A DNA stretch of 64,000 nucleotides from Castor canadensis (taxonomy: Eukaryota; Chordata; Mammalia; Rodentia; Castoridae), in assembly GCF_047511655.1 (NCBI RefSeq), contig NC_133390.1, positions 160,391,583 to 160,455,582 of the forward strand, given 5' to 3'. The position numbers and the translations under genes were made by a program. The notes beneath the pieces are model-generated. The model did no database searches. It saw only the letters and a list, made by a program, of their open reading frames with translations, and was not told where the DNA came from. Shown in pieces: positions 1-12,063 of the stretch; within the stretch, counting starts at the first letter, position 1, and each line of letters starts with the position of its first letter.

Positions 1-41
1 GCTACTCTCCTCCTACCCCACCTCCTGAGTGCTAGACCTAC

Positions 42-182
42 CTCAGAGGCATAGGAATCATTGTCTTCAGCTCGGTAAGACCTGAAGCTCCTACCGGGAT
101 CAGGCTTGGAGTCCAAGTCACCAGTGCGAAAGGCCTCTCGGATCCTGGGCTCCCATTCCGGCAGGTCCCTAAAGTCAGACGG
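42..182 (-). CDS. SOGA1: SOGA1/MTCL2 coding exon 6 (residues 772-818)
   Basis: Encodes 47 residues, starting PSDFRDLPEWEPRIREAFRT and ending RAEDNDSYASE. The acceptor TATAG lies just above 182 and the donor GTAGGT begins at 41. It is 141 nt and phase 0 at both ends. It bridges the two coiled-coil halves and is acidic/polar with no heptads. The rest of the gene, including the C-terminal coiled coil and the microtubule-binding region known for the family, lies beyond the left edge. Confidence 0.95.
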
Positions 183-530
183 CTATACCGAGACGCACAG
201 GCAGAAGAGAATAAACAAAACTATGGGGAGATGCCCACGGGATGCCAGAAGCAGCCTCTGGGCTCCAAAAGAGGCTTTGACCACCTACATGGGGGCGTTA
301 CCCAGGTGGATTCACCTCTGCAGCCTAGACTCAGACTTGATTGGGAGTACCACTCAATAAACATTTATTGAAAAGATGAATGATAAGTAAGTGTGTGAAA
401 ACACTCATTTGTGCATGTCTGTCCTGTGTACAGCCTGCTGAGACAGCCCTACCACCTGTGTGGTCTCACCTCAAGAAGAACTAAGAAGGAGACCCAACAT
501 GGGGCTGTCTGCTGGTTTAAAAAAAGAAGC

Positions 531-650
531 CAGATCAAAGGGTTAGGGGTGTTGGTCAGTGGTAGGGCACTTGCCCAACATGAGCAAGGCCCTGGGTTCC
601 ATGCATGCAAGCACCATAAAAAATTAAAAAAAAAAAAATTAAGCCAGATC
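531..650 (+). repeat. ID SINE
   Basis: tRNA-derived unit with internal promoter boxes (GTCAGTGGTAGGGCACTTGC ... GGGTTCC) and an A-rich tail. Confidence 0.75.
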
Positions 651-651
651 A

Positions 652-870
652 AGCCAAGTGTTGGTGGATCATGCCTGTAATCCTAGTTACTTAGGAAGTT
701 GGGATCAGGAGGATCACAGTTGGAGGCCAGCCTGAACAAAGAGTTCACAAGACCAATCTCCAAAATAACCAGAGCAAAATGGACTGGAGATGTGGCTCAA
801 GTGGTAGAGAGCCTGCTTTGCAAGTGGGAAGCCCTGAGTTCAAACTCCAGTCCCATCAAACAATAACAAA
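652..870 (+). repeat. Composite SINE (B1-like left, ID-like right)
   Basis: The left half has GTAATCCTAGTTACTTAGGA, the right half GGCTCAAGTGGTAGAG ... GAGTTCAAACTCCAG. Confidence 0.75.
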
Positions 871-1009
871 GAAAAAGTCAGATCAAGCAAGAGCTATAGG
901 ACATGAGTTAAAGAAATTACTGCACAGTATCACTGTGTCATGGTTAAAAAGAAAGAGTAAATTTGTCTACAGACATGGAAAGATGCCTGCTCTACTTTCA
1001 GGATGAGGG

Positions 1010-1310
1010 TGAAACCTTCTGACACTGTCTGCAGTCTAGCCTCATGCCTCTTTGCTCAGTCCTTTGGACATGCCACATTCCACCGTATTCCTTCCACCTC
1101 TAAACTGTCCCCAGTGTATAGGCCAAATTCTTTGTTCCTAAGACCATGTGCCTTTTCTTCAGAGTTCTCCTCTGGGTTTTTAATTTCACATTTACTGGCT
1201 TGACATTTCAATGATTTCTTCCCCACTGGACAGTAAGGGCCCTGGGAGCAGGAATCCTAACTGAAGATTTGCTTAAAACCACCATTCCAGCACTAAGCAC
1301 AAAAAGGGTG
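1010..1310 (+). mobile_element. LINE-2-like remnant
   Basis: CTGGACAGTAAGGGCCCTGGG and CAGCACTAAGCAC resemble a LINE-2 3' end, in SOGA1 intron 5. Confidence 0.4.
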
Positions 1311-1616
1311 TGAACAGTAAACAGAGCATCACAGCCCAAGGATAGAGTGAGTGAGAAAAATATATTGTATAGTAACCATGGGTACAACCAGAAACAATCT
1401 GGGTGAAGAAAACATGAGGGTATATGTGGAAAGATTTAGAAGGCCATATTGCAAAGATGAAATAGTTTAGATCTATGCAAGATGACATATGCGACAACTG
1501 GGCACTTAAGATGTGGCTATTGCAAATGAGAAACTGAATTTTCGATCCTATTAATTTTTATTTAATTTCTTCTTTTCCCCCCTCCCTGCCCTCCTTCTCC
1601 TTCTTCTTTCTTTGTT

Positions 1617-1705
1617 TCTCTTTGTTTTTTCAGTGCTGGGGATGGAACCCAGGGCCTTGTGCATACTAGGCAAGCACTCTCCCACTGGGCTCCACTCCCA
1701 CTCGT
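1617..1705 (-). repeat. ID SINE, antisense
   Basis: CAGTGCTGGGGATGGAACCC ... GGCAAGCACTCTCCC is a reversed ID unit; it causes a small open frame on the minus strand. Confidence 0.7.
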
Positions 1706-2049
1706 GTGTGGCAGTGTTGCTGTGTTGAACACTGCTACTGCAGACTGTCAACAGTGGTACCAATGAGAAGTGGGAGAAAAGGAGTTTTTCAGTTTTTTAC
1801 CTCTAACCCTTCTGAAACTCTTTTGCAGAGTTGTTTTTTCTCTGTTTCCTTCCTTTTGTGTGTGTGTGTTTTGGACAAGTGCTTTTGCCGTTTTAATTTT
1901 TCTGAGTAGTATTTTACAGACATCAAGGCTGGAAGGAAGTTCATTATCTTTAGAAAGCTGAGAGCCTTGCCTTTGCAGAGAAACTGATCAAAGACTTTTA
2001 AAAAACAATACTTATTTTAAAATACAAAATTACAAAAGTGATAAGAAAA

Positions 2050-2145
2050 GAAACAAGGAGTGGAGGGTATAGAGCACTTACTTGTCTACCATGTGCAAGG
2101 CCCTGGGTTCCATCCCCAGCAAGGAAGGATAAAAAAAAAGAAAAA
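2050..2145 (+). repeat. ID SINE
   Basis: Diverged ID unit: AGAGCACTTACTTGTCTACC ... GGCCCTGGGTTCCATCCCCA plus A-tail. Confidence 0.65.
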
Positions 2146-2538
2146 GATGAAAGGGCAACCTGGCAAAAAGACAGGGCCTCAGCATCAGCATCTATCCATA
2201 GAAAATGAGAAGTGACCTGTGATTCACTCAAGCAATGGGCCCCTGTCTAGTGAGGAGAGAACTTGGGCTCAGACTGCTGAGTGAAAGCAATCAGGCAGAG
2301 ACAGCCTGTCCTGTATGATTCAATTGACCTAACCTCAGACAGGGGATGACCTTGGGAAGGGGGATAGTGAGAGCAGGTGCATGAGCAGGGGCTCCAGGGT
2401 GCTGGTCACCATCTGGGTGATGATTACACAAGTGTATTCACCGTGGGAAAGTTTGTGAGGCTATGCATGTGTGTTTTGTGCCCTTCCCTCACCTGGACAG
2501 CTCAGTACAAAGTTTCTATGAGAAACTGGGCATCTTAC

Positions 2539-3729
2539 CTGGAAGTCTGAGCCAAGGTCCTTGGCTAGGATGATCTCTTTAGAGGGTCCCTGGGAGCCCA
2601 AGGAGGGCAGCGTGGAGAAGGGCTCTGGCTGCTCCTTGCCAGAGCCCCCCAGGACCACATCTGCCTTTCGTGCGAAGGTGTTGAGCTCCTGCTGGAGCAT
2701 GCTCAGCCGCACCAGGATGGCATGGATAAGCTTAGTGTCCCTGGGCCCCTCACTGTTGTCAGGGGCCTCATGCAGCCGAAAGTCAGCACACTCGTTGTCC
2801 AGGCACAGCCGTAGGCCAGCCGAGAAGCCATTGGCATCAGCCACCAGGACATCAATGGCTTTACTGACCAGGATGGCCTGCTCCCGCAGCCCGGGCAGCG
2901 CCTCAGTGTCGCGGGTCCTGCAGAGCCGGGCGGCGTGGGGCTCGTGGGCCTCGCTCAGCGGCGCGGGCACACACTGGGCAGAGTCCCCAGCCTCGGCGTC
3001 CGTCTCCAGCATGGGGCGTGTGCTCTGGCAGGAGGCGAGGTCGCAGCGCTGCAGGTTGGAGAGGAGCACGCGGTTCTCGTACTGCAGCTTCTTGACTTTG
3101 CCGCTGAGCTCGCCGATCTGCAGCTTGGCCGCAGCCAGCTCCTCCTGCGACGGCTCGCTCAGCACCGAGCAGCTGTCCTCCGACAGCGTCACGTCCAGCT
3201 CGTGCTCGGAGCGGTACTTGGCCAGCTCGCTCAGCAACAACTTGTTCTGGTCCTCCAGCTCGGCGGAGGAGCGGCGTAGCAGCTCGGCCTCCTCTTCCAC
3301 GAACTGCAGGTGTCGCCGCAGCTCCGCCAGGCTCTCCCCACACTCGCCGCCACCACTGCTGCCCAGCACAGAGAAGGCCAGCCGGGCCTCCGGCCCTCCG
3401 CAGCTGCCACCGTGATCCTTCATGTCATCCATCTCGGCGCGCAGGCCCCGGTTCTCCACTTCCAGCTCCACAATGCGGCGGCTAAGCAGGTTGGCCTCTT
3501 CCTCCACCAGCTTCAGGTGTACCTTGAGCTCGGTCTCCCTGGAGTGAGGGGCGTCCGCCAGTTCCTCCGCGGACAGGGCAGCGTCCAGGTCACCATAGAG
3601 CGAGCGGTACTTGAGCAGCTCCTCCTTCATGCTGTCGTTCTCCTTGGCTAGCTTGGTGAGCTTCTTGCACATGAGGGCCGACTCCTCCTTTGCAAAGTGC
3701 AGCTGGCATTTCAGGTCCGCACTGTCCTC
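2539..3729 (-). CDS. SOGA1: SOGA1/MTCL2 coding exon 5, large coiled-coil exon (residues 375-771)
   Basis: Largest exon in the window, 1191 nt (397 residues), phase 0 at both ends. The acceptor is CTCTAG before 3729 and the donor GTAAGA follows at 2538. It starts EDSADLKCQLHFAKEESALM and ends ILAKDLGSDFQ. It carries two related blocks of the SOGA-type coiled coil: about 395-470 (CKKLTKLAKENDSMKEELLK; HLKLVEEEANLLSRRIVELE) and about 495-580 (LAELRRHLQFVEEEAELLRR; SSAELEDQNKLLLSELAKYR). The paired VEEEAxLLxRR motifs show an internal duplication. Then follows LQIGELSGKVKKLQYENRVL and a less regular region with REQAILVSKAIDVLVADANG and RDTKLIHAILVRLSMLQQEL. The exon is GC-rich, which creates long antisense open frames that are not genes. 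Confidence 0.98.
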
Positions 3730-4464
3730 CTAGAGCCAGATGGGCATGGTGACCGATGGGACGCAGGAAGGTTAGTGTCAGCTTGGTACCAACGACAGCA
3801 TTTTGGGGGAGCACTAACTATGTGTTGGGGACATAGGTGTGAACCAGGCACAGCCCAACCCTCAATGAGGAGCTGGGGATCCAGAGAAAGTAGGCAGGGA
3901 AATAGATATTGCAGCCAGGACATAGCACCACCCACAGCCTAGGAATCTGGAATTATAAGAGATAATCTGATGGACGACTGTGGCTGCTGCTACTACCACC
4001 ATTCCTACTACACTTTTCCCGCCTGGAAAATGATATATAAAAAGAGCATGAGACCCCGGCATTCTGGGACCACTAGCATCAAAATACCACTGTATTTGGT
4101 GCCAGGCTCATGCAACACAGAGCACTTTATCTAATTCTTAAACCCACAAGATAGTGATAGATGGGGAAACTGAGGGCAGAAAGTTGGAAGTGATTTGCCC
4201 CAATCATATGGCAATCAAGAGGCAGACCCAAAGTTCAAGGTGTCTGTTTGGCAAGTCAGCCATTGCTGGTCTTGGGGGAGTCTGTGTATGTAAAAATCAC
4301 GCTTCGGAGGGTGGTTTTGGGAAGTCAGCAGTGAAACGAGCAGTTGAACAGAGGAGGACAGGGTAGATGCTGGGGAGGGCTGGACACCTCTGGGGATCCC
4401 CCACCACATGGAGTTAGGCTCCAGCCTTCAAACCACAACCTGCTGTGGGACTGCTTGGCAGTAC
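3730..4464 (-). other. SOGA1: SOGA1 intron 4
   Basis: Short 735 nt intron, phase 0, joining exon 4 to exon 5. It contains a MIR-like segment at about 4088-4250 and little else. Confidence 0.9.
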
Positions 4465-4527
4465 CTGTGCAGAAGGCTTCTTATCTGTCTTCCCCAGGGA
4501 GCGGGTTCCTCTTTTCTTCAAGGAATG
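4465..4527 (-). CDS. SOGA1: SOGA1/MTCL2 coding exon 4 (residues 354-374)
   Basis: Micro-exon of 63 nt (21 residues), starting HSLKKRGTRSLGKTDKK and ending SAQ. The acceptor is CTGCAG immediately above 4527; the donor GTACTG begins at 4464. It is basic and lacks heptads, so it forms a short linker between two coiled-coil blocks. It was recognised because HSLKKRGTRSLGK is a known SOGA1 segment. The last few residues seem less conserved than the start. It is phase 0 at both ends, so skipping it would keep the frame. Confidence 0.94.
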
Positions 4528-4997
4528 CTGCAGGGAGAGAAGAAAGTCAGAACTGAAAGCTGATGCACCTCCCAACAGTAGTCACAAGGCCTGAAGTCAC
4601 AATAAGGGCCCCAGCCCAACCCAGCCAAGTCCAGGCCTTGACCCTCACCCACTGCCAAGCCAGATGGCCCTCAATACCATCAAGCAAGCTGCAAAGTGGG
4701 GGCAGGCCAGAGCACTTTAGGAGATGACTCTGAACCCCCATACCCAGGGTTCCTCCCACTCTGTGCCACCCACATCGTGAGCTGTTGGCCTGGACCAAGA
4801 GCTGGAAATCTGGGTTTCTGTTCTTATTTGTCTTTCATTCATTTGTCAGACATTTCCTGAGCACCTGTCAGGCACAGCCAGGTGTAGAGAACACAGCAGT
4901 GAATGAGACAGATAGGGTGCCAGGGAGATTGCTATGGTGCCTGGCCCAGAACCCCCTTCAGGACTGAGATCCTCACTCCCCAGATAAGACCTTAAGA

Positions 4998-5240
4998 GCT
5001 GGGGCATGAATCAAGTGTTAGAGCACTTGCCTAGCAAGCATAAGGCCATGAGTTCAGCTTGGCACCAGTGACTCACACTTGTAATCCTAGCTACTCAGGA
5101 GGCAGAGATCAGGTTCGAGAGACCCTATCTCGAAAATACCCTTTGCACAAAATGTGTAGGCCTGAGTTCAAACCCCAGTACTGCTGAAAAAAAAAAAGGT
5201 CATGAGTTCAAACTCCATTCTCAAAAACAAATAAATAAAT
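4998..5240 (+). repeat. ID and composite SINE pair
   Basis: An ID fragment (TAGAGCACTTGCCTAGCAAG) is joined to a composite SINE (TGTAATCCTAGCTACTCAGG ... CAAACCCCAGTACTGCTG) with an A-rich, then (AAAT)n tail. Confidence 0.7.
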
Positions 5241-5939
5241 AAAAGACCTCCAAGCTCATGAGCTTTCCAGTGATGACTATTAACTGATGGAAGCCATCTT
5301 CTCTAAGGGCCTGTGCTCTCCCCGGACAGAGCCCTCATTTAAAGCCTAGTCCATGTCTCCTGCCTCAACTCCAAAGGGCCACTTGACCTCCAGAGCTCCT
5401 CATGGGATCCCTGAGGCTGTCGGTATGATTCAACTTTACCTCTGCCTCACCCCTGGTGGTGTTAAAGCCAAGGGGATGCTTCCCTAAATGTCTGCATGCA
5501 AATTTTCACCTCACAGGGACTGTCATTTCATGGGAACTTGAATTCAAAATGAATACTAATAGATGGAGTGAATGTGGATACAAAAAATCAAAAAATTACA
5601 CAGGGGTCTCAGAAACGATCACAAGGGAATGATGACAAGGATTGAAAACTCCACAATCTCTAGAGGAAAAAAAAAAATCAATGATTTGATTACATAAGCA
5701 TGGGGGGAAAACACCCTTAAGAAAATAAAAACATAAATAAAAAATTGGGAAAGAGATTTGTAGTTCATAACACTGAGAAAGGCTTGGTGTTCTAAATATA
5801 TAAAGAGCTCCATAAACACAGAATTTAAAGGTCAACAAACCTATAGGAAGAAGGGCTACAGAAATAGAAAGAGTTCCCAGGAAATCACAGAAAAATGGAT
5901 CTTAGCACTATAAGGTGCTCAACCCACTCACAGTGGAGA

Positions 5940-6310
5940 AATTCCAATAAAAACTACACTAAGCCACTTCTCTGAGATTGGCAAAAACCCAAACCATTTG
6001 ACAGTATATACTATTGGTGACACTGTGGAGAAACAAGAACGCCCATGTACTGCTGGCAAGATTACAAATGGCACAAGCCCTGTGTCGGGGAATCAGAGGA
6101 AATGCTGCAGTATCAGTACTGGATTTTGTTGCTGTTTAAAAAAGTCATTCACTGAGACACAAGATTCTACAGAGCACTTCCTCCCAGAAGAGGAGTGACT
6201 CGTGCTGGCGGTGTATGAAACCACACTGAAGTTGCTTGGACTTTGCAAGCAGGGCAGGGATGCTATATTTCTGGAAATACCCCCAGGTGATGGATACATG
6301 CTCAGCTCAA
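5940..6310 (+). mobile_element. Old LINE-1 fragment
   Basis: Contains the diverged ORF2-end pattern (ACTATTGGTGACACTGTGGA) with stops in all frames. Confidence 0.6.
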
Positions 6311-6477
6311 CCCTCACTTCTCACACTCCATCCTTGAAGGTGAGAGCCAGTGACTGGGTCCAAGGCCCATTTTCCTGAAACCAAAAAGGAGAGGGGCAGG
6401 GACTTGTCCAAGGACCCACAGCAAATCCATCGCCAACCTAGGTCTGAAGGACTGATTTTTTTTAAATATTTATTAAC

Positions 6478-6705
6478 TTTTTAAAAATTTTTGGTGGGAC
6501 TGGGGTTTGAACTTAGGGCTTCATGCTTGCAAAGCAGGCACTCTACTGCTTGAGGCACACTTCCAACCAATTTTACTCTGGTTATTTTAGAGATGGAGTC
6601 TCTGGAACTATTTGCCTGGGCTGGCCTCAAACCATGACCCTCCTGATCTCAGCCTCCCAGGTAGCTAGGATTACAGGTACAAGCCACAGGCACACAGCTC
6701 TAGGA
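6478..6705 (-). repeat. Composite SINE, antisense
   Basis: GGGGTTTGAACTTAGGGCTT ... GTAGCTAGGATTACAGGTAC is the reversed composite unit. Confidence 0.75.
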
Positions 6706-6993
6706 CCGATTCTTGACATAATTCTTGATCAAGTCCCAAAGACTCAGTAGGAGAAAATGTGCCTATAATGAGGGACAGCATGGAGCTAGCCCGGTGGTTC
6801 TCAACCTGGGCACACATCAGGATTACCTGGGAGGATTAAAAAAAATACTGATGCCCCAGACCAAAGATTCTGATATAATTAGTCTGGGGTACATAGGTGT
6901 CAGGCATCAGGATATAACAGAACTTCCCAGGTGATTCTAAAGCCAGAGATTGGGGCAGGAGAGGCATTTAAATCTATCTTAAAGCCCAATCAA

Positions 6994-7222
6994 GCCAGGT
7001 GCTAGTGGCTCATGCTTATAATCCTAGCTGCTTGGGAGCTACAGTTCTAGGCCAGCCCAAGCAAATAATTGGCAAGACACCTCCCCCCCGCCCCGCCATC
7101 TCCAAAATAACCAACACAAAATGGACTAGAGGTGTGGTTCAAGTGGTAGAGCATCTGCTTTGCAAGTGTGAAGCCGAGTTCAAACCTCAGTTCTGCCAAA
7201 ATAAATAAATAAATAAATAAAA
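6994..7222 (+). repeat. Composite SINE
   Basis: Near full-length copy, about 225 bp with an (AAAT)n tail. It has the B1-like left half and ID-like right half; a C-rich insertion sits at the junction (about 7083-7098). Confidence 0.8.
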
Positions 7223-7699
7223 TTAAAGGTCAATCAGATCCTAGAGACCTTTTGGGATGCTTATGAGGCAGGAAGTGGAGACTGATATGGCTGGTGTACT
7301 AAGAGCGGGGAGACTGGGATCTTTCAAAATGGAGAAGAAAAGGGGGAATGGGGATGGGAGCCCCAAAATGAGCCTTCACAAGAGTCTGGGTACCAGGATA
7401 TGGGCCCTGCAGTGGGCTGCTCAAAGGCAGACTCTCCATGGTGCAGCGAGGTGGGGTCTGGTCAGACCATCAGCCTTACAGATCTGAACCTACCATCACC
7501 AGCAGCGTGGGAAGGCTGCTGTCTCAGGTGGGAGAGGTTCTTGGGCTCTCACTCACTGGGGAAACCCCTTCCTCTTCACGCAATTCCATTGTCTCATCTA
7601 TAAAACTGGGCCAGGGGTTAGATGACTACAACTCCCTTCTGCCATTTGGCTCTCTGGAGGAAGTAAGTAAAGTCACAGGGAGGCAAACCATGGGTCTCA

Positions 7700-8460
7700 A
7701 GAGGCACTGAGACACCCCAAGCATCCTACATGCATAGTGAGGTAACGTAAAGCCATCAGAAAGGACTGAGGGATCATGAGAGTCAATGACATGTAAAGTC
7801 CCTGAGATACCCAGTTCATAAGAACAAGTGTCTGCAAAACAAAATCTATAACCCAAACATGGCCACCAACTAAGGAACAGAGGAGCAAAACGTGGCCTGT
7901 TCATGCAATGGAAAGCTATCCAGCCAGGAAAGGAATGAAAGCCTGACACACGGTATAGCATGGACGCACTTTGAGGACATCACACCAAGCAGTGAAGCCA
8001 GACGCAGAAGGCCACACACAGCACAGTTCCATTTACATGAAGTGTCCAGCCCAGGTCAATCCACAAAGACAGAAAGTACATCAATGACAGTCAAGAGCCG
8101 GGGAAGGAGGAAGTGGGGTGGGGGGTGTGCAATGTTAATGGTGTGAGGTTTCTTGTGGGGTAACAAAAATGTCCTGGAATTAGACAATGGTGATGGCTGC
8201 GTGATCCTGTGAATATGCTAAAAGCCACTGAACTGTGCAGAAAGATAAACCTGGGCTGGGGGTGTGGGCCAGTAGTACAGCACTTGCCTAGCATGTGCAA
8301 GGCCCTGAGTTCAATCTTAGCACTGCCCTGCCCCAAAAAAGCAAACTTCATAATATGTAAATTATATCTCAATAAAACTCTTACTGAAAACCCCAAACCA
8401 TCAATTTCCAGTACTGCCAAAAAAAAAAAAAACCAACCCAAAATAGACAGCATATTTCCA
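7700..8460 (+). mobile_element. Old LINE-1 3' end interrupted by an ID SINE
   Basis: Diverged LINE-1 end (GCAATGGAAAGCTATCCAGC; TGTCCTGGAATTAGACAATG; TAAATTATATCTCAATAAAA) with an ID unit inserted at about 8248-8345. Confidence 0.65.
8248..8345 (+). repeat. ID SINE
   Basis: GTACAGCACTTGCCTAGCAT ... GAGTTCAATCTTAGCACTG; inserted in an old LINE-1. Confidence 0.75.
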
Positions 8461-8639
8461 CTGTAACAAAAATATGTATGTGTTTGTATGTGGTTACAGA
8501 ATGTGCACTGAGAGAAGATCTGTCAGTGAGAATACAAGGCTTAAACCTACCACTTTTCCCCTCATCTTTCTATTTTTTTTTTTAAGAGAAAAGATAGGGA
8601 ACATAGTCTTTCAATTTTTTTCCTTTTTAAAATTTCTTA

Positions 8640-9062
8640 GCTGGGAGCTGGTGGTGTGGTTCAAGTGGCAAAATACCTGCCTAGCAAGCACAAGGCCCTA
8701 AATTCAAAACCTAATACTAACCCCCCCCAAAAATTTTTTAAGGTGGGCATGGTATTGAAAGCCTGTAATCCCCTACTGGGGAGACTGAGATTAGAGGATC
8801 AGAGTTCAAATCTAACCCAGGCAAAAAGTTAGTAAGACTCTATCTCAACAATAACAACAAAAACCCAACATGCTAATACACCACTGTAATACCAACTACA
8901 TGAGAGGCGTCAGAAGGAGGATCAGGCTGGCCCAGGCAAAAAAATGCAAGACCCAATCTGAAAAATAACTAATGCAAAAAGGGCTGGGAGTATGGTTCAA
9001 GAGGTACAGCATGCATGAGGACCCGAGTTCAAACCCCTGTACCTCCAAAAAAATCTTTAAAA
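8640..9062 (+). repeat. SINE cluster (ID and composite copies)
   Basis: One ID-like unit (about 8640-8725) and one or two composite units (about 8740-9062), all on the plus strand, diverged and partly tandem. Confidence 0.65.
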
Positions 9063-9804
9063 ATATTGAATATTGTTAAAAAAATTAATTAGTATACAAA
9101 AATGCATTTTCATTATAGAACATGTATGACAAGCAGATAAAGCCAAAGCCCCCTCCCCCATTTTGTGGCTCCCCCTTCCTCCTCCCCTCTCTGAGGGCCC
9201 CAGCCCTCACTCTTCTGGGGCTCTTTTTAGACTTTTGGCTCTGTGTTTAAAAGACTGAAATAGATGGTGCTGTTTGGGACTTTCCCTTCCTTTGTTTATT
9301 TGATTCTGTGATCTTTGATTTTTATAATAAGCACCTGAGGCAAAAGAAAACTCCAAAACATCCAGCATTTTAAAAAGTCTACATCCATCTTGTACATTTT
9401 AGAACAAAGTATATAATATAATCCCATGTGTTGTTTTTAATACAAAGAAATGCTCATTGTTGAGCATACAGAAAGATCTGGAAAGATACAAAGCACATGG
9501 CTGATAATGATCCTAGGTGAGGCCAAGGAGAGAATGGAGGGAGGTGGCTTGGGGTTTTTTAATATTAGCTCTATCTTTTTTTGAATAGATGCCACATTCA
9601 CATGGTTCAAAATGCTAAGAGGAAAAAAAAAGGAGGAAGAGGGGGAACAGTCCCCAGTTCTCCTGCCCCAGGTGCAGTGAAACCAGAGCCTGCTCTCGCT
9701 TCCCTCAGAGGTATGCTAGGCATGCGTTTATGTGCTTTTGCAATGGGATTTTTGCCTCATTAAGTTTATATTACTTTCTTAGATTAAAAAGAAACCCACA
9801 CACA

Positions 9805-10015
9805 CACATATACTTTTTTTTTTTTTTTGTAGTGCTAGGGTTTGAATTCAGGGCCTACACCTTAAGCCACTCCACCAGCCCTTTTTTGTGAAGGATGTTT
9901 TCGAGATAGGCTCTCATGAACTATTTGCTGGGGCTGGCTTCAAACTAAGGAGTCTCCTGATCTCTGCCTCTGGAGTAGCTAGGCTTATAGGTGGAGCCAC
10001 CCAGCGCCCAGCCAC
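9805..10015 (-). repeat. Composite SINE, antisense
   Basis: A T-rich start, then AGTGCTAGGGTTTGAATTCA ... GTAGCTAGGCTTATAGGTGG; reversed composite unit beside a (CA)-rich bit. Confidence 0.7.
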
Positions 10016-11357
10016 GTATACTTTAAATCGTGTGTATGTACACATAGAAAACCTTACTGCAAGTATATGCTCCCCACCCATGTAAAAATTCCCTCTGATA
10101 CTGGATGACAGGTGAGCTCCTTTTCCTTATGGCTTATTGTGTTTTTAATCTTTCCCTGCTAAGAGTGCACCACTACCTGCTGGGGGAAGGGAAAGTCTGC
10201 ATGTTTTTCAAATGGTCTGTCCCTAAGAAGTCACTGAATGCCTTTCCAGCAGGCATAGAGCAGGAGCGACAGGGCTGAGTAGCTTGAACCTCACACAAAG
10301 GAGGACCTCTCTCAAGACTAGCGTGGTTCCAGCCATTCAAGCTTGGACTGGACTCTCCTGCACTGCCCTTCACCTCAGGAGGGAAAACAAGGCAGACCCA
10401 GAGAGCATAAGAACTTCCCTCTCCTCTGCAGGGCAGCAGCTGGCCAGGCAGCTTGGGGGCTGCCATGCCCCTCAAGGGAACCGCAGCCTGTCAGAGGCCT
10501 TTTGTGGAGCCCCGGGGCTGGAGCCAGTCCTGGCCCAAGAGACAGAAATTCTGACCCTGGGCTCCTGGTGGGTGGCCCAGAACACCAGAGGGACCCAACC
10601 CAAGGGCACACTCTCAGGCCTGGCAGGCAGCAGAGCCTTCCTCACCCACAGCCAATCACAAGGCCTCTGAGCATCCCTGGTCCAACTGTTCCTAGTGGAT
10701 GGCAGAGCTCTGTCCTCCCCAGAACTCCTCTGCAGCCCAACACAGAGCTACTTGAGCACAGCTCTAGAGGAGCCCTCTGACTCCCAACTCCTTCTGTGCT
10801 TCCACTCTGCCAATACACAAAGGCCAACCTTCCTGGGACTAAGTGAACTCCCTGTCAAAATAGCTGAACAGATCTTCACCACATACGAAGGATGTTCAGA
10901 GAGGTCTCACTGAAAATGCAGGGACCTCCGGTGTGTGTGTAGGGGGTGCATCTCCAAGACTGAGGCCTGCCCCCTCCAGAATAGCCAAAACAACCAGGCA
11001 CACAGGCCATCTGGCTCCTGGTTACATATGAGGAGACAACTGGGAGGAGGAGAAAGCAGAGAAGTTTAGACAAGTACCCCAAATCAAATGCCATTGGGAT
11101 AGTGTGAACGGCAGGTGATGGTTTGCAATGTAACTGCTTCATGGGCACCAGCAGCTGATGAGGGGGCCCTTTGCAAGAGGCTGAAGAAACAGGCCTACTC
11201 AGAGGAAGTGCAGGCTTCTCCCGTGAAAGGCTAGCTGTGGTATGATAATACTAAGTACTCCATTTAGTAATGTTATTCTATGCTGAGCATCTACCTGCTC
11301 ATCCCATTTAATGCTCACAAACACCCCGACAAGTAGGGATTACTATTCCCATTTTAT

Positions 11358-12063
11358 TTTATTTTTTTCCTTTTTCTTTTATTATTCATATGTGCATACA
11401 AGGCTTGGTTCATTTCTCCCCCCTGCCCCCACCCCCTCCCTTAACCACCCACTACACCCCCCTCCCTCTCCCCCACCTCAATACCCAGCAGAAACTATTT
11501 TGCCCTTATTTCTAATTTTGTTGTAGAGAGAGTATAAGCAATAATAGGAAGGAACAAGGGTTTTTGCTGGTTGAGATAAGGATAGCTATACAGGGCATTG
11601 ACTCACATTGATTTCCTGTGCGTGGGTGTTACCTTCTAGGTTAATTCTTCTTGAACTAACCTTTTCTCTAGTACCTGTTCCCCTTTTCCTATTGGCCTCA
11701 GTTGCTTTTAAGGTATCTGCTTTAGTTTCTCTGCATTGAGGGCAACAAATGCTAGCTAGTTTTTTTTAGGTGTCTTACCTATCCTCACCCCTCCCTTGTG
11801 TGCTCATAGTCCAATCCCCTTGTTGTGTTTACCCTTGATCTAATGTCCACATATGAGGGAGAACATACGATTTTTGGTCTTTTGGGCCAGGCTAACCTCA
11901 CTCAGAATGATGTTCTCCAATTCCACCCATTTACCAGCAAATGATAACATTTTGTTCTTCTTCATGGCTGCATAGAATTCCATTGTGTGTAGATACCACA
12001 TTTTCTTAATCCATTCCTCAGTGGTGGGGCATCTTGGCTGTTTCCATAACTTGGTTATTGTGA
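11358..12063 (-). mobile_element. 5'-truncated LINE-1 3' end, antisense, with target-site duplication
   Basis: About 706 bp flanked by a perfect 16-bp direct repeat (ACTATTCCCATTTTAT at 11342-11357 and 12064-12079). The left end is the reversed A-rich tail, followed by a C-rich 3' UTR part. The right part reads as the end of ORF2 on the minus strand. A clean target-site duplication and tail mark a fairly recent target-primed insertion. It is not coding. Confidence 0.9.

Larger units (their letters stand above)
183..2538 (-). other. SOGA1: SOGA1 intron 5
   Basis: 2.36 kb intron, phase 0. From the left it holds an ID SINE (about 531-650), a composite SINE (about 652-870), a LINE-2-like remnant (about 1010-1310), an antisense ID (about 1617-1705) and a sense ID (about 2050-2145). 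The 2240-2480 stretch, just downstream of exon 5 in gene direction, shows nothing I can name. Confidence 0.9.

Noticed and set aside
2561-3415. 284-codon open frame on the plus strand
   Set aside because: It is antisense to SOGA1 exon 5. GC-rich coiled-coil coding sequence leaves the opposite strand open; the product is Ser/Arg-rich and has no domain.
10284-10780. Overlapping open frames of 128 and 145 codons
   Set aside because: Two plus-strand frames and one minus-strand frame are open at once, none resembles a known protein, and no splice or promoter context supports them.
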